From NCBI GenBank assembly GCA_029984035.1, contig JASBYJ010000001.1:124001-188000 (forward strand): DNA of 64,000 nucleotides. Direction: 5' to 3'. The stretch is from Conchiformibius sp. Lineage in GTDB: Bacteria > Pseudomonadota > Gammaproteobacteria > Burkholderiales > Neisseriaceae. Of the stretch, positions 27,103 through 34,852 are shown in pieces; the stretch's first letter is position 1; each line of letters begins with the position of its first letter. The notes under the pieces were generated by a model, which was given only the letters and a program-made list of their open reading frames with translations, had not been told where the DNA came from and made no database searches. The translations under genes and the position numbers were made by a program.

Positions 27103-27891
27103 TCAGGCAGCCTGAAGGCGTTGGCGCATTTGCTCGAACAGGCATACTGTGGCTGCCATGGCGATGTTGAGCGATTCGGTTTGACCTTGCATGGGGATGT
27201 GTACGGCGGCATCGCATAAGTCTAGCAGTTCGGGGGCAATGCCGCTGCCTTCGTTGCCAAACAACCATGCGTTTTCGGCGGAGAGATTCAGGCGGTAAAG
27301 CGAAGCGGGACGGGTACTGCCGAGTGCTGTGGCGAGTTTGCGGCTGCGGTAGGACGGCAGCCATTGTGCCAGATTGATGTGTTCGCAGATATCGAGCAGA
27401 AAATGTGCGCCCATGCCTGCGCGCAGGACTTTGGGTGAATAGGCATCGGCGCAACCTTCGCTTAATACAAGTTGTTTGATGCCTGATGCGGCGGCGCTGC
27501 GTATAACCGTACCGATATTGCCCGGGTCTTGTATGCGGTCTAAAACGATGCAGTCGCCCTGAACGGGTGCTGCGGAGTGTTCGGGCAGGGCAATCAGGGT
27601 CATGATGTCGCAGGCTTGGTGCAGGCTGCTGGTTTTTTGCATCACGTTGTCTGAAACGGTACTGACGGGGCATTCAGGCAGCCTGTTGAGACAGGATTGT
27701 ATTTCGGGGTGTCGGGTGCGGCTTTCGGGGATGTAGAGATGCAGGGGTTTGCCGCCGCTTTGCAGATAGGCGGCAAGCAGATGAACGCCTTCCAAAACGG
27801 TTTGCCTGTGTTCGCGGCGGGCTTTGGCGGCGTTCAGCAGCTTGGCGAGGTGTTTGATATGAGGGTTGTGTGCGGATTGGATAAGTGGCAT
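27103..27891 (-). CDS. TrmH/SpoU-family RNA 2'-O-methyltransferase
   Basis: SPOUT-class RNA ribose methyltransferase, 262 residues, probably acting on rRNA. An N-terminal substrate-binding domain (HNPHIKHLAKLLNAAKARREH) precedes the trefoil-knot domain with VLDRIQDPGNIGTVIRSA, WLFGNEGSGI and PMQGQTESLNIAMAA, the three SpoU motifs. ATG 27891 (MPLIQSAHNPH) is chosen; the frame upstream to 27993 contains uptake-sequence codons and is rejected. The stop is provided by an uptake sequence (RLQAA end). First gene of a likely unit with panD. Confidence 0.88.
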   Translation of the reverse strand: MPLIQSAHNPHIKHLAKLLNAAKARREHRQTVLEGVHLLAAYLQSGGKPLHLYIPESRTRHPEIQSCLNRLPECPVSTVSDNVMQKTSSLHQACDIMTLIALPEHSAAPVQGDCIVLDRIQDPGNIGTVIRSAAASGIKQLVLSEGCADAYSPKVLRAGMGAHFLLDICEHINLAQWLPSYRSRKLATALGSTRPASLYRLNLSAENAWLFGNEGSGIAPELLDLCDAAVHIPMQGQTESLNIAMAATVCLFEQMRQRLQAA

Positions 27892-28183
27892 GGCATTGGG
27901 CTGGATATAGGACGGATTGGATGACGGCTGCCTGAAAAAGGGGATTATATCGAATTGGCTTGGATATTGTGGCGGGTTGTTTAGGCATGCCATATGTCGG
28001 TGTATGGCATGGCGGGGTAAATTTTATTTGATGGCGACAGTGTTCTGTGTTCGGCTTGAAAACGCTGCTTATTCTGATGGCGGGCAGGCGGGTTTTCAGG
28101 CAGCCTTTACTGTAAAGGTTTGCCGTGCGGGTGTACAATCGCTGTTTTGTGGCTGACACCCTTACTAGGATTGTATTGGCGAT

Positions 28184-28891
28184 ATGTCCGGTATTTTTTC
28201 CAGATTTTTCCGTTATTTGTGGCGCGGTATCGTATTGAGCGTGCTGTTGCCGCTGCTTTTGGCGTGTTGGAGTATGTGGCAGGTGTACGCGTTTTCGCGT
28301 TTGGACTCGCCGCTGCCCGAACGTGCGGATGCGGTGGTGGTATTGGGTGCCGCTGCTTGGGATACGCGCCCTTCGCCCGTGTTTCGCGAACGCATCAATC
28401 ATGCTTTGGCACTCTATCAAACCGGCAGGGCGGGCAAACTCATTCTTACGGGCGGAACGCCGAAACCGGGGTTTATGACTGAAGCGGAAGTGGCCAAACG
28501 TTTTGCTTTGAAACAAGGCGTGCCTGAAAACGATATTGTTTTTGAAACCTTGTCGAAAGACACCTATCAGAATTTGGTCAATACCCGTTATCTGATGCAG
28601 CGTCATCATCTTGGCGATGTGGTGATTGTGAGCGACCCTTATCATATGGCTCGGGCGATGGCGATAGCAGGCGATTTGGGCATGAAGGCCTACCCATCGC
28701 CCACGCCGACCAGCCGTTTTTTAGACGCGGACCATAAAACCAAGCTGAAATTTTTTGTGGAAGAAAGTTATTCTCTGGCGGCGTATCGTTTGCTTTTTTG
28801 GGGAAAACGGAGCGTGCGGAAATGGAATACATTGTTTTCACGAACGCGGGAGTATTTTGGAACGAAACCGTTTGATGAAAATCCGTTTTGA
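28184..28891 (+). CDS. YdcF/SanA-family DUF218 membrane-anchored protein
   Basis: 235 residues. One N-terminal membrane helix (about 10-35: YLWRGIVLSVLLPLLLACW) is followed by a DUF218 domain: RADAVVVLGAAAW, GKLILTGGTP, SKDTYQNLVNTRYLMQ and VIVSDPYHMARAMAIAGDLG. Relatives such as SanA and ElyC affect envelope permeability and peptidoglycan or undecaprenyl steps, but the reaction is unknown. The gene stands alone and is divergent from the TrmH-like gene. Confidence 0.85.
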   Translation: MSGIFSRFFRYLWRGIVLSVLLPLLLACWSMWQVYAFSRLDSPLPERADAVVVLGAAAWDTRPSPVFRERINHALALYQTGRAGKLILTGGTPKPGFMTEAEVAKRFALKQGVPENDIVFETLSKDTYQNLVNTRYLMQRHHLGDVVIVSDPYHMARAMAIAGDLGMKAYPSPTPTSRFLDADHKTKLKFFVEESYSLAAYRLLFWGKRSVRKWNTLFSRTREYFGTKPFDENPF

Positions 28892-28958
28892 TACATTGTC
28901 AGGCTGCCCGAACGGTTTCAGGCAGCCTGAATGTTTGATATGAGGCAGGGTAACAGAT

Positions 28959-29867
28959 TTATTTGAAGGCGGAAAAAACCAACATCAACAGCGGAGCCAA
29001 AAGATTGGTTATAAATCCGAAGCTGATGGCAACGGTTACGGCAGCTAAACCGCCCGAACGGCGGATAAGCGGCAAGGTAAAATCCAAACTGGTTGCGCCG
29101 CCGATACCGACAGCCGCTGCAGAAGAGCGGCGCATCAATACCGGAACAAAGGTTAAGGCAAAAAATTCCCGCAGCAAATCGTTAAACAAGGCCACGCTGC
29201 CCCAGTCCGCGCCGTAGGCTTTGGTCATCATAATGCCCGAGAGCGAATACCAGCCGTAGCCCGAAGACAACGCCAGGCCTTTGCTCCACGATACATCGTT
29301 GAAACATGCGGCAAACAGCATGCCCGCCAAAAGGGAAGAAAATACAAATACGATACAAATCTGCATGCCGCGCGTGTTTAACAACACGGTTTTCAAAGGG
29401 ATACCGTTGCCGCGCAACTGCAAACCGACCACAAACACCAGCAGCATTAACGCTGCCGTAGCGGCGCGTTCCGAAGGCAGAATGCTTTCAGGCAGCCATA
29501 AACCCAGCAGAATCCCCAGTCCCACCACTATGATTTGCCCGAGACTGCCGCCGAACGAATGAGAAGCACATTCCGATTCTTGCACGATTTTGCCTTGCCA
29601 CGGCAGTAGTTTGTCTAAGAGCATTAATGCCGATAAATTGCACAATATCAGTAATATGGATAAAACCGATGTATAGAGTGCAATATTGCCCAGCTGGCGC
29701 AACAAGCCGCCCATGTGCGCCAAGCCCATGCCGATGAGCAGCAAAATCACATAGACCAGAGCATTGAGCAACCTGTCTGCAAAGCGCAGATAAGGTTTGG
29801 GTAAACGGATGGCAAAACCGATAAACATCGGCAGCAAAATCAGGGCAACGGTTTGCAAACTTTCCAT
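28959..29867 (-). CDS. lysO: L-lysine exporter LysO family protein
   Basis: Inner-membrane exporter of the LysO (DUF340, YbjE) family that expels lysine and toxic lysine analogues. 302 residues with about 8 hydrophobic segments. Conserved pieces are LLIGMGLAHM, ALMLLVFVVGLQLRG, SGYGWYSLSGIM and GGATSLDFTLPLI. ATG 29867 (MESLQTV) gives the usual length; an in-frame ATG at 29891 adds eight residues, and neither start has a strong ribosome site. The MITE-like element copy 2 begins about 60 bp upstream. Confidence 0.83.
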   Translation of the reverse strand: MESLQTVALILLPMFIGFAIRLPKPYLRFADRLLNALVYVILLLIGMGLAHMGGLLRQLGNIALYTSVLSILLILCNLSALMLLDKLLPWQGKIVQESECASHSFGGSLGQIIVVGLGILLGLWLPESILPSERAATAALMLLVFVVGLQLRGNGIPLKTVLLNTRGMQICIVFVFSSLLAGMLFAACFNDVSWSKGLALSSGYGWYSLSGIMMTKAYGADWGSVALFNDLLREFFALTFVPVLMRRSSAAAVGIGGATSLDFTLPLIRRSGGLAAVTVAISFGFITNLLAPLLMLVFSAFK

Positions 29868-29930
29868 ATTTCGACTGTTTTCAGACAGCATTCGGACGTA
29901 CTGAACAGATTTGGGCGGTATTTTAAAAAA

Positions 29931-30072
29931 GTTCGGTTTTCAAATAAGACAGATGCTGTAATATGATTTAATAAAATTAATATTATTCAAAAGTTTATTG
30001 TCGGTTTCCTTTGAAGGAAATGTTTTGACGCAATCTGTTTATCGTCATATCAACCCAATCTTAAAACACGGC
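29931..30072. mobile_element. MITE-like element, copy 2
   Basis: A 142-bp relative of the elements at 21067 and 45044. It shares TTTTCAAATA-type left-arm sequence, the GTAATATGATTTAATAAAA block, a central inverted repeat TTTCCTTTGAAGGAAA and the right-arm CGCAATCTGTTTAT. The same 10-bp sequence TTTTAAAAAA flanks it on both sides (29921-29930 and 30073-30082), as expected of a target duplication. Its tips are the most degenerate of the three. Confidence 0.7.
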
Positions 30073-30082
30073 TTTTAAAAAA

Positions 30083-30214
30083 TATCAGATGATTGTTCGG
30101 CGGACGCCGATGACCGATATTATTCGGTCGTAATATAACTGTTTGAATTAGAAATGGCTAACCCGTATCTGCCGCATAAGCAGATACGGGAATTCTGATT
30201 TTATGGCAAACTTT
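30083..30214. other. Short region after pgk with a hairpin
   Basis: CCCGTATCTGC and GCAGATACGGG (30162-30172 and 30180-30190) form an 11-bp stem with loop CGCATAA, placed just past the pgk stop. On the minus strand it is a plausible pgk terminator, though the T-run is poor. Confidence 0.6.
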
Positions 30215-31393
30215 TCAGGCAGCGAAGCGTTCCAAAGCGGCTACGGCGGGCAATTCTTTGCCTTCCAAGAATTCCAAAAACGCACCGCCGCCTGTGGAGA
30301 TGTAGCCGATTTGTTCGGTGATGCCGAATTGGGCGATGGCGGCCAAAGTGTCGCCGCCTCCCGCGATAGAGAAGCCTTTGCTTTCGGCTACCGCACGCGA
30401 TACGGTTTCCGTGCCGCCTGCAAATTGTGCAAATTCAAATACGCCCACCGGGCCGTTCCATACGATGGTGCCGGCATTTTTCAGAATGTCTGCCAATGTG
30501 GCAGCCGATTGGGAACCGATATCCAGAATCATATCGTCTGCGGCCACATCATCGATGGATTTGCTTTCTGCCGCCGCGTTTTCGGAAAACTCTTTTGCCG
30601 TTACCACATCGACAGGCAGCGGTACAACGCCGCCTTTGGCCGCCATTTTGGCGATGATTTTTTTCGCTTCGTCCGCCAAATCGGGTTCGGCCAGAGATTT
30701 ACCGATGTTTTTGCCTTGGGCGAGCAGGAAAGTGTTGGCTATGCCGCCGCCGACAATCAATTGGTCCACTTTGTCGGCCAGGCTTTCCAAAATGGTGAGT
30801 TTGGTGGACACTTTGCTGCCTGCCACAATCGCGACCATCGGGCGGGCGGGTTCTTTCAACGCTTTGCCCAAAGCATCGAGTTCGGCAGCCATCAAAATGC
30901 CTGCCACCGATACAGGGGCGGCAGCGGCTACCGCTTCGGTAGAGGCTTGGGCGCGGTGTGCCGTGCCGAATGCATCGTTAACGAATATATCGCACAAAGC
31001 GGCATAGTCTTTGCCCAATTGTGCATCGTTTTTCTTTTCACCTTTGTTGATGCGGACGTTTTGCAACAATGCCACTTCGCCTGCCTTCAGGGCGGGTTTG
31101 TTTTCGCGCCAGTCGTTTAATACTTTTACGTTTTTGCCCAGCAATCTGCCCAAATGTTCGGCAACGGGCGCGACATCGTCTTCGGGGTGGAATTCGCCTT
31201 CTGTGGGTCTTCCCAAGTGCGTCATCACAATCACGCCTGCGCCGTTGTCCAAACAGTATCGGATGGAAGGCAGCGAAGCGCGGATACGTGTGTCATCGCT
31301 AATGGCGCCGTCTTTAAACGGTACGTTCAAATCGGCGCGGATTAACACGGTTTTGCCGTTTACGTTTTGTTCGGTCAGTTTTAAAAAGCTCAT
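30215..31393 (-). CDS. pgk: Phosphoglycerate kinase
   Basis: Glycolytic enzyme transferring phosphate between 1,3-bisphosphoglycerate and ADP. 392 residues, normal. N-domain substrate motif VLIRADLNVPFKDG (about 15-28), THLGRPTEG, the LGRLLGKNVK segment, and the C-domain nucleotide loop GGGDTLAAI near the end. The start MSFLKLTEQNV has TTTCCTTTG (AAAGGAAA on the coding strand) upstream. The leader of about 190 nt back to a TATAAT-like box (minus strand, 31583-31588) has no gene. Confidence 0.97.
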   Translation of the reverse strand: MSFLKLTEQNVNGKTVLIRADLNVPFKDGAISDDTRIRASLPSIRYCLDNGAGVIVMTHLGRPTEGEFHPEDDVAPVAEHLGRLLGKNVKVLNDWRENKPALKAGEVALLQNVRINKGEKKNDAQLGKDYAALCDIFVNDAFGTAHRAQASTEAVAAAAPVSVAGILMAAELDALGKALKEPARPMVAIVAGSKVSTKLTILESLADKVDQLIVGGGIANTFLLAQGKNIGKSLAEPDLADEAKKIIAKMAAKGGVVPLPVDVVTAKEFSENAAAESKSIDDVAADDMILDIGSQSAATLADILKNAGTIVWNGPVGVFEFAQFAGGTETVSRAVAESKGFSIAGGGDTLAAIAQFGITEQIGYISTGGGAFLEFLEGKELPAVAALERFAA

Positions 31394-31741
31394 GATTTTC
31401 CTTTGGGGGTAAACAACGAAAAATATTGGAAATATCCGTCAATCAGCCGGCGTCGCAGTTTTTAGGCTGCCCGAAAGGCTGCAAAACAGGCAGTGGAAAC
31501 TGTGCCGCGCGGATTTTGAATGCATTGCGGCAATCATGTTTTTCATACTTGTTTTCAGGCTGCCTGATATGGTGTAGGGAGAATTATAGTACGAAATGGT
31601 GTCGTTCAGGGTTGTGCGGCAGAACGGAGGGATTGTGTGAATGAGGCTTGGATTTCTGACGAACGGTATTTGCGCGGCGATAATGGAGTGGGGCATAGAC
31701 GGAGGCTTGCGTTGCAAAATATGGCGTTGGACTTTTCCCAA
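31394..31741. other. Intergenic region upstream of pgk
   Basis: Contains uptake-like sequences near 31460 and 31553 and a minus-strand TATAAT (forward 31583-31588), a candidate -10 for pgk without a clear -35. No gene supported. Confidence 0.5.
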
Positions 31742-31999
31742 CTATTTGCTTTTCAAATGTAATTTGATATGCGGCTTGGCGGGTTTGGCCGATGACAAAC
31801 CGAGTTGCTGCATTTGTTCGGGGCTGAGCAGATTTTGCCAGTCGCCGTGTCGATACCATTGTTCGCCGTCCAATTCGCAGGGGTGTTGGATACGTTCGCT
31901 GCCGTTGCCGCATTGAAGGTCGGTTGCAGTGCAATATTTGTCGCAGCCCCAGCAGATGCGTTCGGGTTTTTTGGGATGGACGGGGAATTTCTTGGCCAT
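31742..31999 (-). CDS. DUF3079 domain small protein
   Basis: An 85-residue protein whose N-terminal part matches the DUF3079 pattern: MAKKFPVHPKKPERICWGCDKYC, with further Cys and GNGSER, then W-rich HGDWQNLL. Cysteines in CWGCDKYC and TDLQC suggest metal binding. The C-terminus is basic. Function unknown. ATG 31999 is chosen because the family begins there; the frame upstream overlaps an uptake sequence. It lies downstream of mntP on the same strand. Confidence 0.8.
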   Translation of the reverse strand: MAKKFPVHPKKPERICWGCDKYCTATDLQCGNGSERIQHPCELDGEQWYRHGDWQNLLSPEQMQQLGLSSAKPAKPHIKLHLKSK

Positions 32000-32082
32000 G
32001 TGGTGTTGTGGAATTGGACGGACAAATGAGTCAAAGTGTGTGGTATGGGGCGTTTCGGCCGGCGGTTTGCGGAGAAGTGGTT

Positions 32083-32643
32083 TCAGGCTGCCTGAAACCA
32101 ATTCATGTGCTTGCACAAAGTATATATGCCGATACCTATCAATACCAAACCGCCGGAAATTTCTGCGTAACGTCCTGCGCGTTTCGCTGCAAACTGCCCC
32201 AGATACATTCCTATTGCCGACATCAGCACGGTTGCCGTGCCGATACTGAGTGCCGCCGCCGCAATGCTGACATCCAAAAATGCCAAGCCTACGCCTACCA
32301 CCATGGAATCAATGCTGGTGGCCAACGCGGTTGTCCACATCAGCCCCCAATGATTGGCAGAGCGTTCCGGTTTGTCGTTTTTTTCGCCCAATATCATGCG
32401 GATACCCAATATGCCCAGCAACACGAACGCCAGCCAATGGTCCCATTGTTCTATGAAAGGGCGTGCCGCCGTGCCGCCCAGCCAGCCCAGTATCGGCATC
32501 AACATTTCCATCATACCGAATGTCAGCGCATTTTTGACGATTTGCCCGGGGTTCAGGCGCACGGCCGCTCCTTTTGCCAAAGCAACCGTAAACGAATCCA
32601 TAGACATCGCCAATGCCAATACTGCCAAAGCGTATGCATTCAT
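32083..32643 (-). CDS. mntP: Manganese efflux pump MntP
   Basis: Inner-membrane exporter of Mn2+, protecting against manganese excess. 186 residues, six membrane helices in two repeats. The conserved acidic motifs are MSMDSFTVALAKG in helix 1 and ATSIDSMVVGVGLAF in helix 4. The stop codon lies in an uptake sequence and the protein ends FQAA. A good promoter sits just upstream. No yybP-ykoY riboswitch is visible in the short leader; regulation by manganese is therefore not shown. Confidence 0.94.
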   Translation of the reverse strand: MNAYALAVLALAMSMDSFTVALAKGAAVRLNPGQIVKNALTFGMMEMLMPILGWLGGTAARPFIEQWDHWLAFVLLGILGIRMILGEKNDKPERSANHWGLMWTTALATSIDSMVVGVGLAFLDVSIAAAALSIGTATVLMSAIGMYLGQFAAKRAGRYAEISGGLVLIGIGIYTLCKHMNWFQAA

Positions 32644-32677
32644 GCCGCCGCACCCGTCTTAAAAACCAAAGCGGCAG

Positions 32678-32707
32678 ATTATACTGAAAAGCCGTTTTAC
32701 GCTACAA
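32678..32707 (-). promoter_or_regulatory. Promoter of mntP
   Basis: On the minus strand TTGTAG (forward 32702-32707) and a perfect TATAAT (forward 32678-32683) are 18 bp apart, 35 bp upstream of the mntP start. Confidence 0.65.
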
Positions 32708-32805
32708 TCAGCCGCACTGAAAAACATCATCAACCCCGCTGCCTGAAAAATTTCAGGCAGCCTGAAACGATAGTCCAACCCATATCGCCAGATAAGGAAG
32801 AAACC

Positions 32806-32988
32806 ATGACACCCAGCCGCATCAAAACCGTTCATGCCGACAAGCTGCCTATCGCCTGCAGCGGCCCCGAACACGAAACTTGGAACGGACACCCGCTTGT
32901 TTTCCTGCCCGTATCCGACCGCCAAGCCGCCTGCCCCTATTGCGGTACGGTTTACCGCATAGAAGGCGAAATCAAGACACATCACTAA
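32806..32988 (+). CDS. Small zinc-finger protein (zf-CHCC, NDUFS6-like)
   Basis: 60 residues. The pattern of one Cys, one His, then CPYCG near the C-terminus (AACPYCGTVYRIEGE) matches the CHCC zinc finger found in the complex I accessory subunit NDUFS6 and in free-standing bacterial proteins. AAGGA lies 7 bp before the ATG. Followed by a hairpin of inverted uptake sequences (32998-33008 with 33011-33021). Exact role unknown; complex I genes are not in the window. Confidence 0.82.
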   Translation: MTPSRIKTVHADKLPIACSGPEHETWNGHPLVFLPVSDRQAACPYCGTVYRIEGEIKTHH

Positions 32989-33035
32989 ATCATTAAGGCT
33001 GCCTGAAACTTTTCAGGCAGCAGAAAAATTTCATC

Positions 33036-33707
33036 ATGAATGCCAAACCCGAAGTTACCCCGATAGAACGCCCCAAATTAATTCCTCCTTCAGGCGGCAA
33101 TAAAGTTTTATTGCACTCTTGTTGCGCGCCGTGCAGCGGTGAAGTGATGGAGGCCATGCTGGCCAGCGGTATCGACTACACCATTTATTTCTATAATCCC
33201 AATATCCACCCGCTCAAAGAATACGAAATCCGCAAAAACGAAAATATCGCTTTCGCGGAAAAACACGGCATTCCCTTCATTGATGCCGATTACGATGTGG
33301 ACAACTGGTTTGAGCGCGCACGCGGTATGGAATACGAACCGGAGCGCGGTATCCGCTGCACTATGTGTTTTGACATGCGTTTCGAACGTACCGCGCTGTA
33401 TGCCTATGAAAACGGTTTTCCCGTCATCACCAGCAGCTTGGGCATTTCGCGCTGGAAAAACATGAACCAAATCAACGATTGCGGCCACAGAGCCGCCGCC
33501 AAATACGAAGGCGTTACCTACTGGGACTACAATTGGCGCAAAGGCGGCGGCAGTGCGCGCATGATTGAAATCAGCAAACGCGAACATTTCTACCAACAAG
33601 AATATTGCGGCTGCGTTTATTCCTTGCGCGACAGCAATGCTTGGCGTAGGGAGCAGGGACGCGAACCGATTAAAATCGGCGTGAAATACTATGGCTGCGA
33701 TGATTAA
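33036..33707 (+). CDS. queH: Epoxyqueuosine reductase QueH
   Basis: Last step of queuosine synthesis in tRNA, reducing epoxyqueuosine; QueH is the non-cobalamin replacement for QueG. 223 residues. Adjacent cysteines in LHSCCAPCSG near the N-terminus and CTMCF (about 108-112), plus CGC near the C-terminus, are the expected iron-sulfur and metal ligands. The IYFYNPNIHPLKEYE and ITSSLGISRWKN segments are characteristic. Together with GluQ at the start of the window it indicates queuosine use. Confidence 0.92.
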   Translation: MNAKPEVTPIERPKLIPPSGGNKVLLHSCCAPCSGEVMEAMLASGIDYTIYFYNPNIHPLKEYEIRKNENIAFAEKHGIPFIDADYDVDNWFERARGMEYEPERGIRCTMCFDMRFERTALYAYENGFPVITSSLGISRWKNMNQINDCGHRAAAKYEGVTYWDYNWRKGGGSARMIEISKREHFYQQEYCGCVYSLRDSNAWRREQGREPIKIGVKYYGCDD

Positions 33708-33748
33708 GTGATTGGATAATTAAAGATTTTTTAAGGAGTGGAAACGCC

Positions 33749-34549
33749 ATGACGACACGGCAAACCGTTTTCCGCATTCCGCAAATGGACTGCCCTTGCG
33801 AAGAACAGATTATCCGTATGAAATTACGGGATAATCCCAATGTGCGCCATTTGTCGTTTGATTTGGCAAAACGGCAGCTGACGGTTTACTACGGCAGCGG
33901 CGGCAAGGAAAGCATATCAGGCTGCCTGAAAGAGCTGGGTTGGCGCATAGAAGAGCTTTCCGACACGCTTGCCGATGCGATAGGGCTGCCGGACGATAAA
34001 CGTCAGAAATCGCTGCTTTATCAAGTATTGGCAATCAATTTTGTCTTTTTTCTGATAGAAGTGCTGTTCGGTTGGTTGTCGCACTCCATGGGCTTGATAG
34101 CAGACAGCTTGGATATGTTGGCAGACAGCGGCGTGTATGCTTTGGCGTTGTTCGCCGTTGGCGGCAGTCTGTTGCGGAAACAAAAAACCGCCCTTTGGGC
34201 GGGGTGTTTGCAGATTGCTTTGGCCTTATGGGGCTTTGCGGAAGTGTTGCGCCGTTTTTTCGGCAAGGAGCAGCTGCCTGATTTTTATACCATGATGGTA
34301 GTTTCGCTGCTGGCTTTGGCGGCAAACGCATGGTGTTTGTACCTGCTCAAACGACACAACAGCCAAGATGCCCATATGCGTGCCGGTATGATTTTTACCT
34401 CCAACGATATTGCGGTGAATTTGGGCGTGATAGCTGCCGCGCTGTGTGTGAAATGGTTTGCTTCGCCCGTGCCTGATTTGGCGATTGGTGCGCTGGTGTT
34501 TCTGCTGGTGATGAACGGTGCATGGCGTATTTTGCGGTTGGCCAAATGA
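33749..34549 (+). CDS. Cation transporter: HMA-like domain fused to a CDF-type membrane domain
   Basis: 266 residues. The first 75 or so resemble a heavy-metal-associated ferredoxin fold with CPC (QMDCPCEEQ) where classical HMA domains have CxxC. The rest has about six membrane helices of the cation diffusion facilitator type: LIADSLDMLADSG keeps the DxxxD zinc-site acids, while helix 5 reads HMRAGMIFTSNDIAVN, so a typical HxxxD pair is not present. Likely an inner-membrane metal exporter; the metal is unknown. AAGGAG lies upstream of ATG 33749. An uptake sequence inside the first domain is read as SGCLKEL. Confidence 0.75.
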   Translation: MTTRQTVFRIPQMDCPCEEQIIRMKLRDNPNVRHLSFDLAKRQLTVYYGSGGKESISGCLKELGWRIEELSDTLADAIGLPDDKRQKSLLYQVLAINFVFFLIEVLFGWLSHSMGLIADSLDMLADSGVYALALFAVGGSLLRKQKTALWAGCLQIALALWGFAEVLRRFFGKEQLPDFYTMMVVSLLALAANAWCLYLLKRHNSQDAHMRAGMIFTSNDIAVNLGVIAAALCVKWFASPVPDLAIGALVFLLVMNGAWRILRLAK

Positions 34550-34852
34550 ATTTGGCACTTCCCGTATTAAGCGGACGCGGGTTCAGGCAATCGCCCGTAT
34601 ATTTCAGGCAGCCTGAAAAAATTTCCCGTATCGTAAAGATTGTAAACGTCCTGAAAAAGTTGCCTGTGTCGTGAAGATTTTAAACAGCCCGAAATAAGTT
34701 GTCTGCATCGTAAAAAGATTTCAGGCAGCATATTGGCGTTTATCAAAGCATTTGATTTTCTTTATGTAATGCACGGCCGTTTGATAACGGTATTGCTATT
34801 TCATTTATTCCATTAACGTCTTTCAGGCAGCCTGAAAGACCGAGACCAAGCC
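34550..34852. repeat. Intergenic region with a 38-bp tandem repeat
   Basis: Three imperfect copies of a 38-bp unit run from 34613 to 34726 (starts at 34613, 34651 and 34689). Each begins CTGAAAAAA-like and contains a TCGTAAAGAT-like core. The first copy starts at the 3' half of an uptake sequence (34603-34617), so the array may have grown from it. Another uptake sequence lies just before the ampG start. Confidence 0.7.

Noticed and set aside
32644..32677. yybP-ykoY manganese riboswitch before mntP
   Set aside because: The distance from the promoter to the start codon is too short to hold one.
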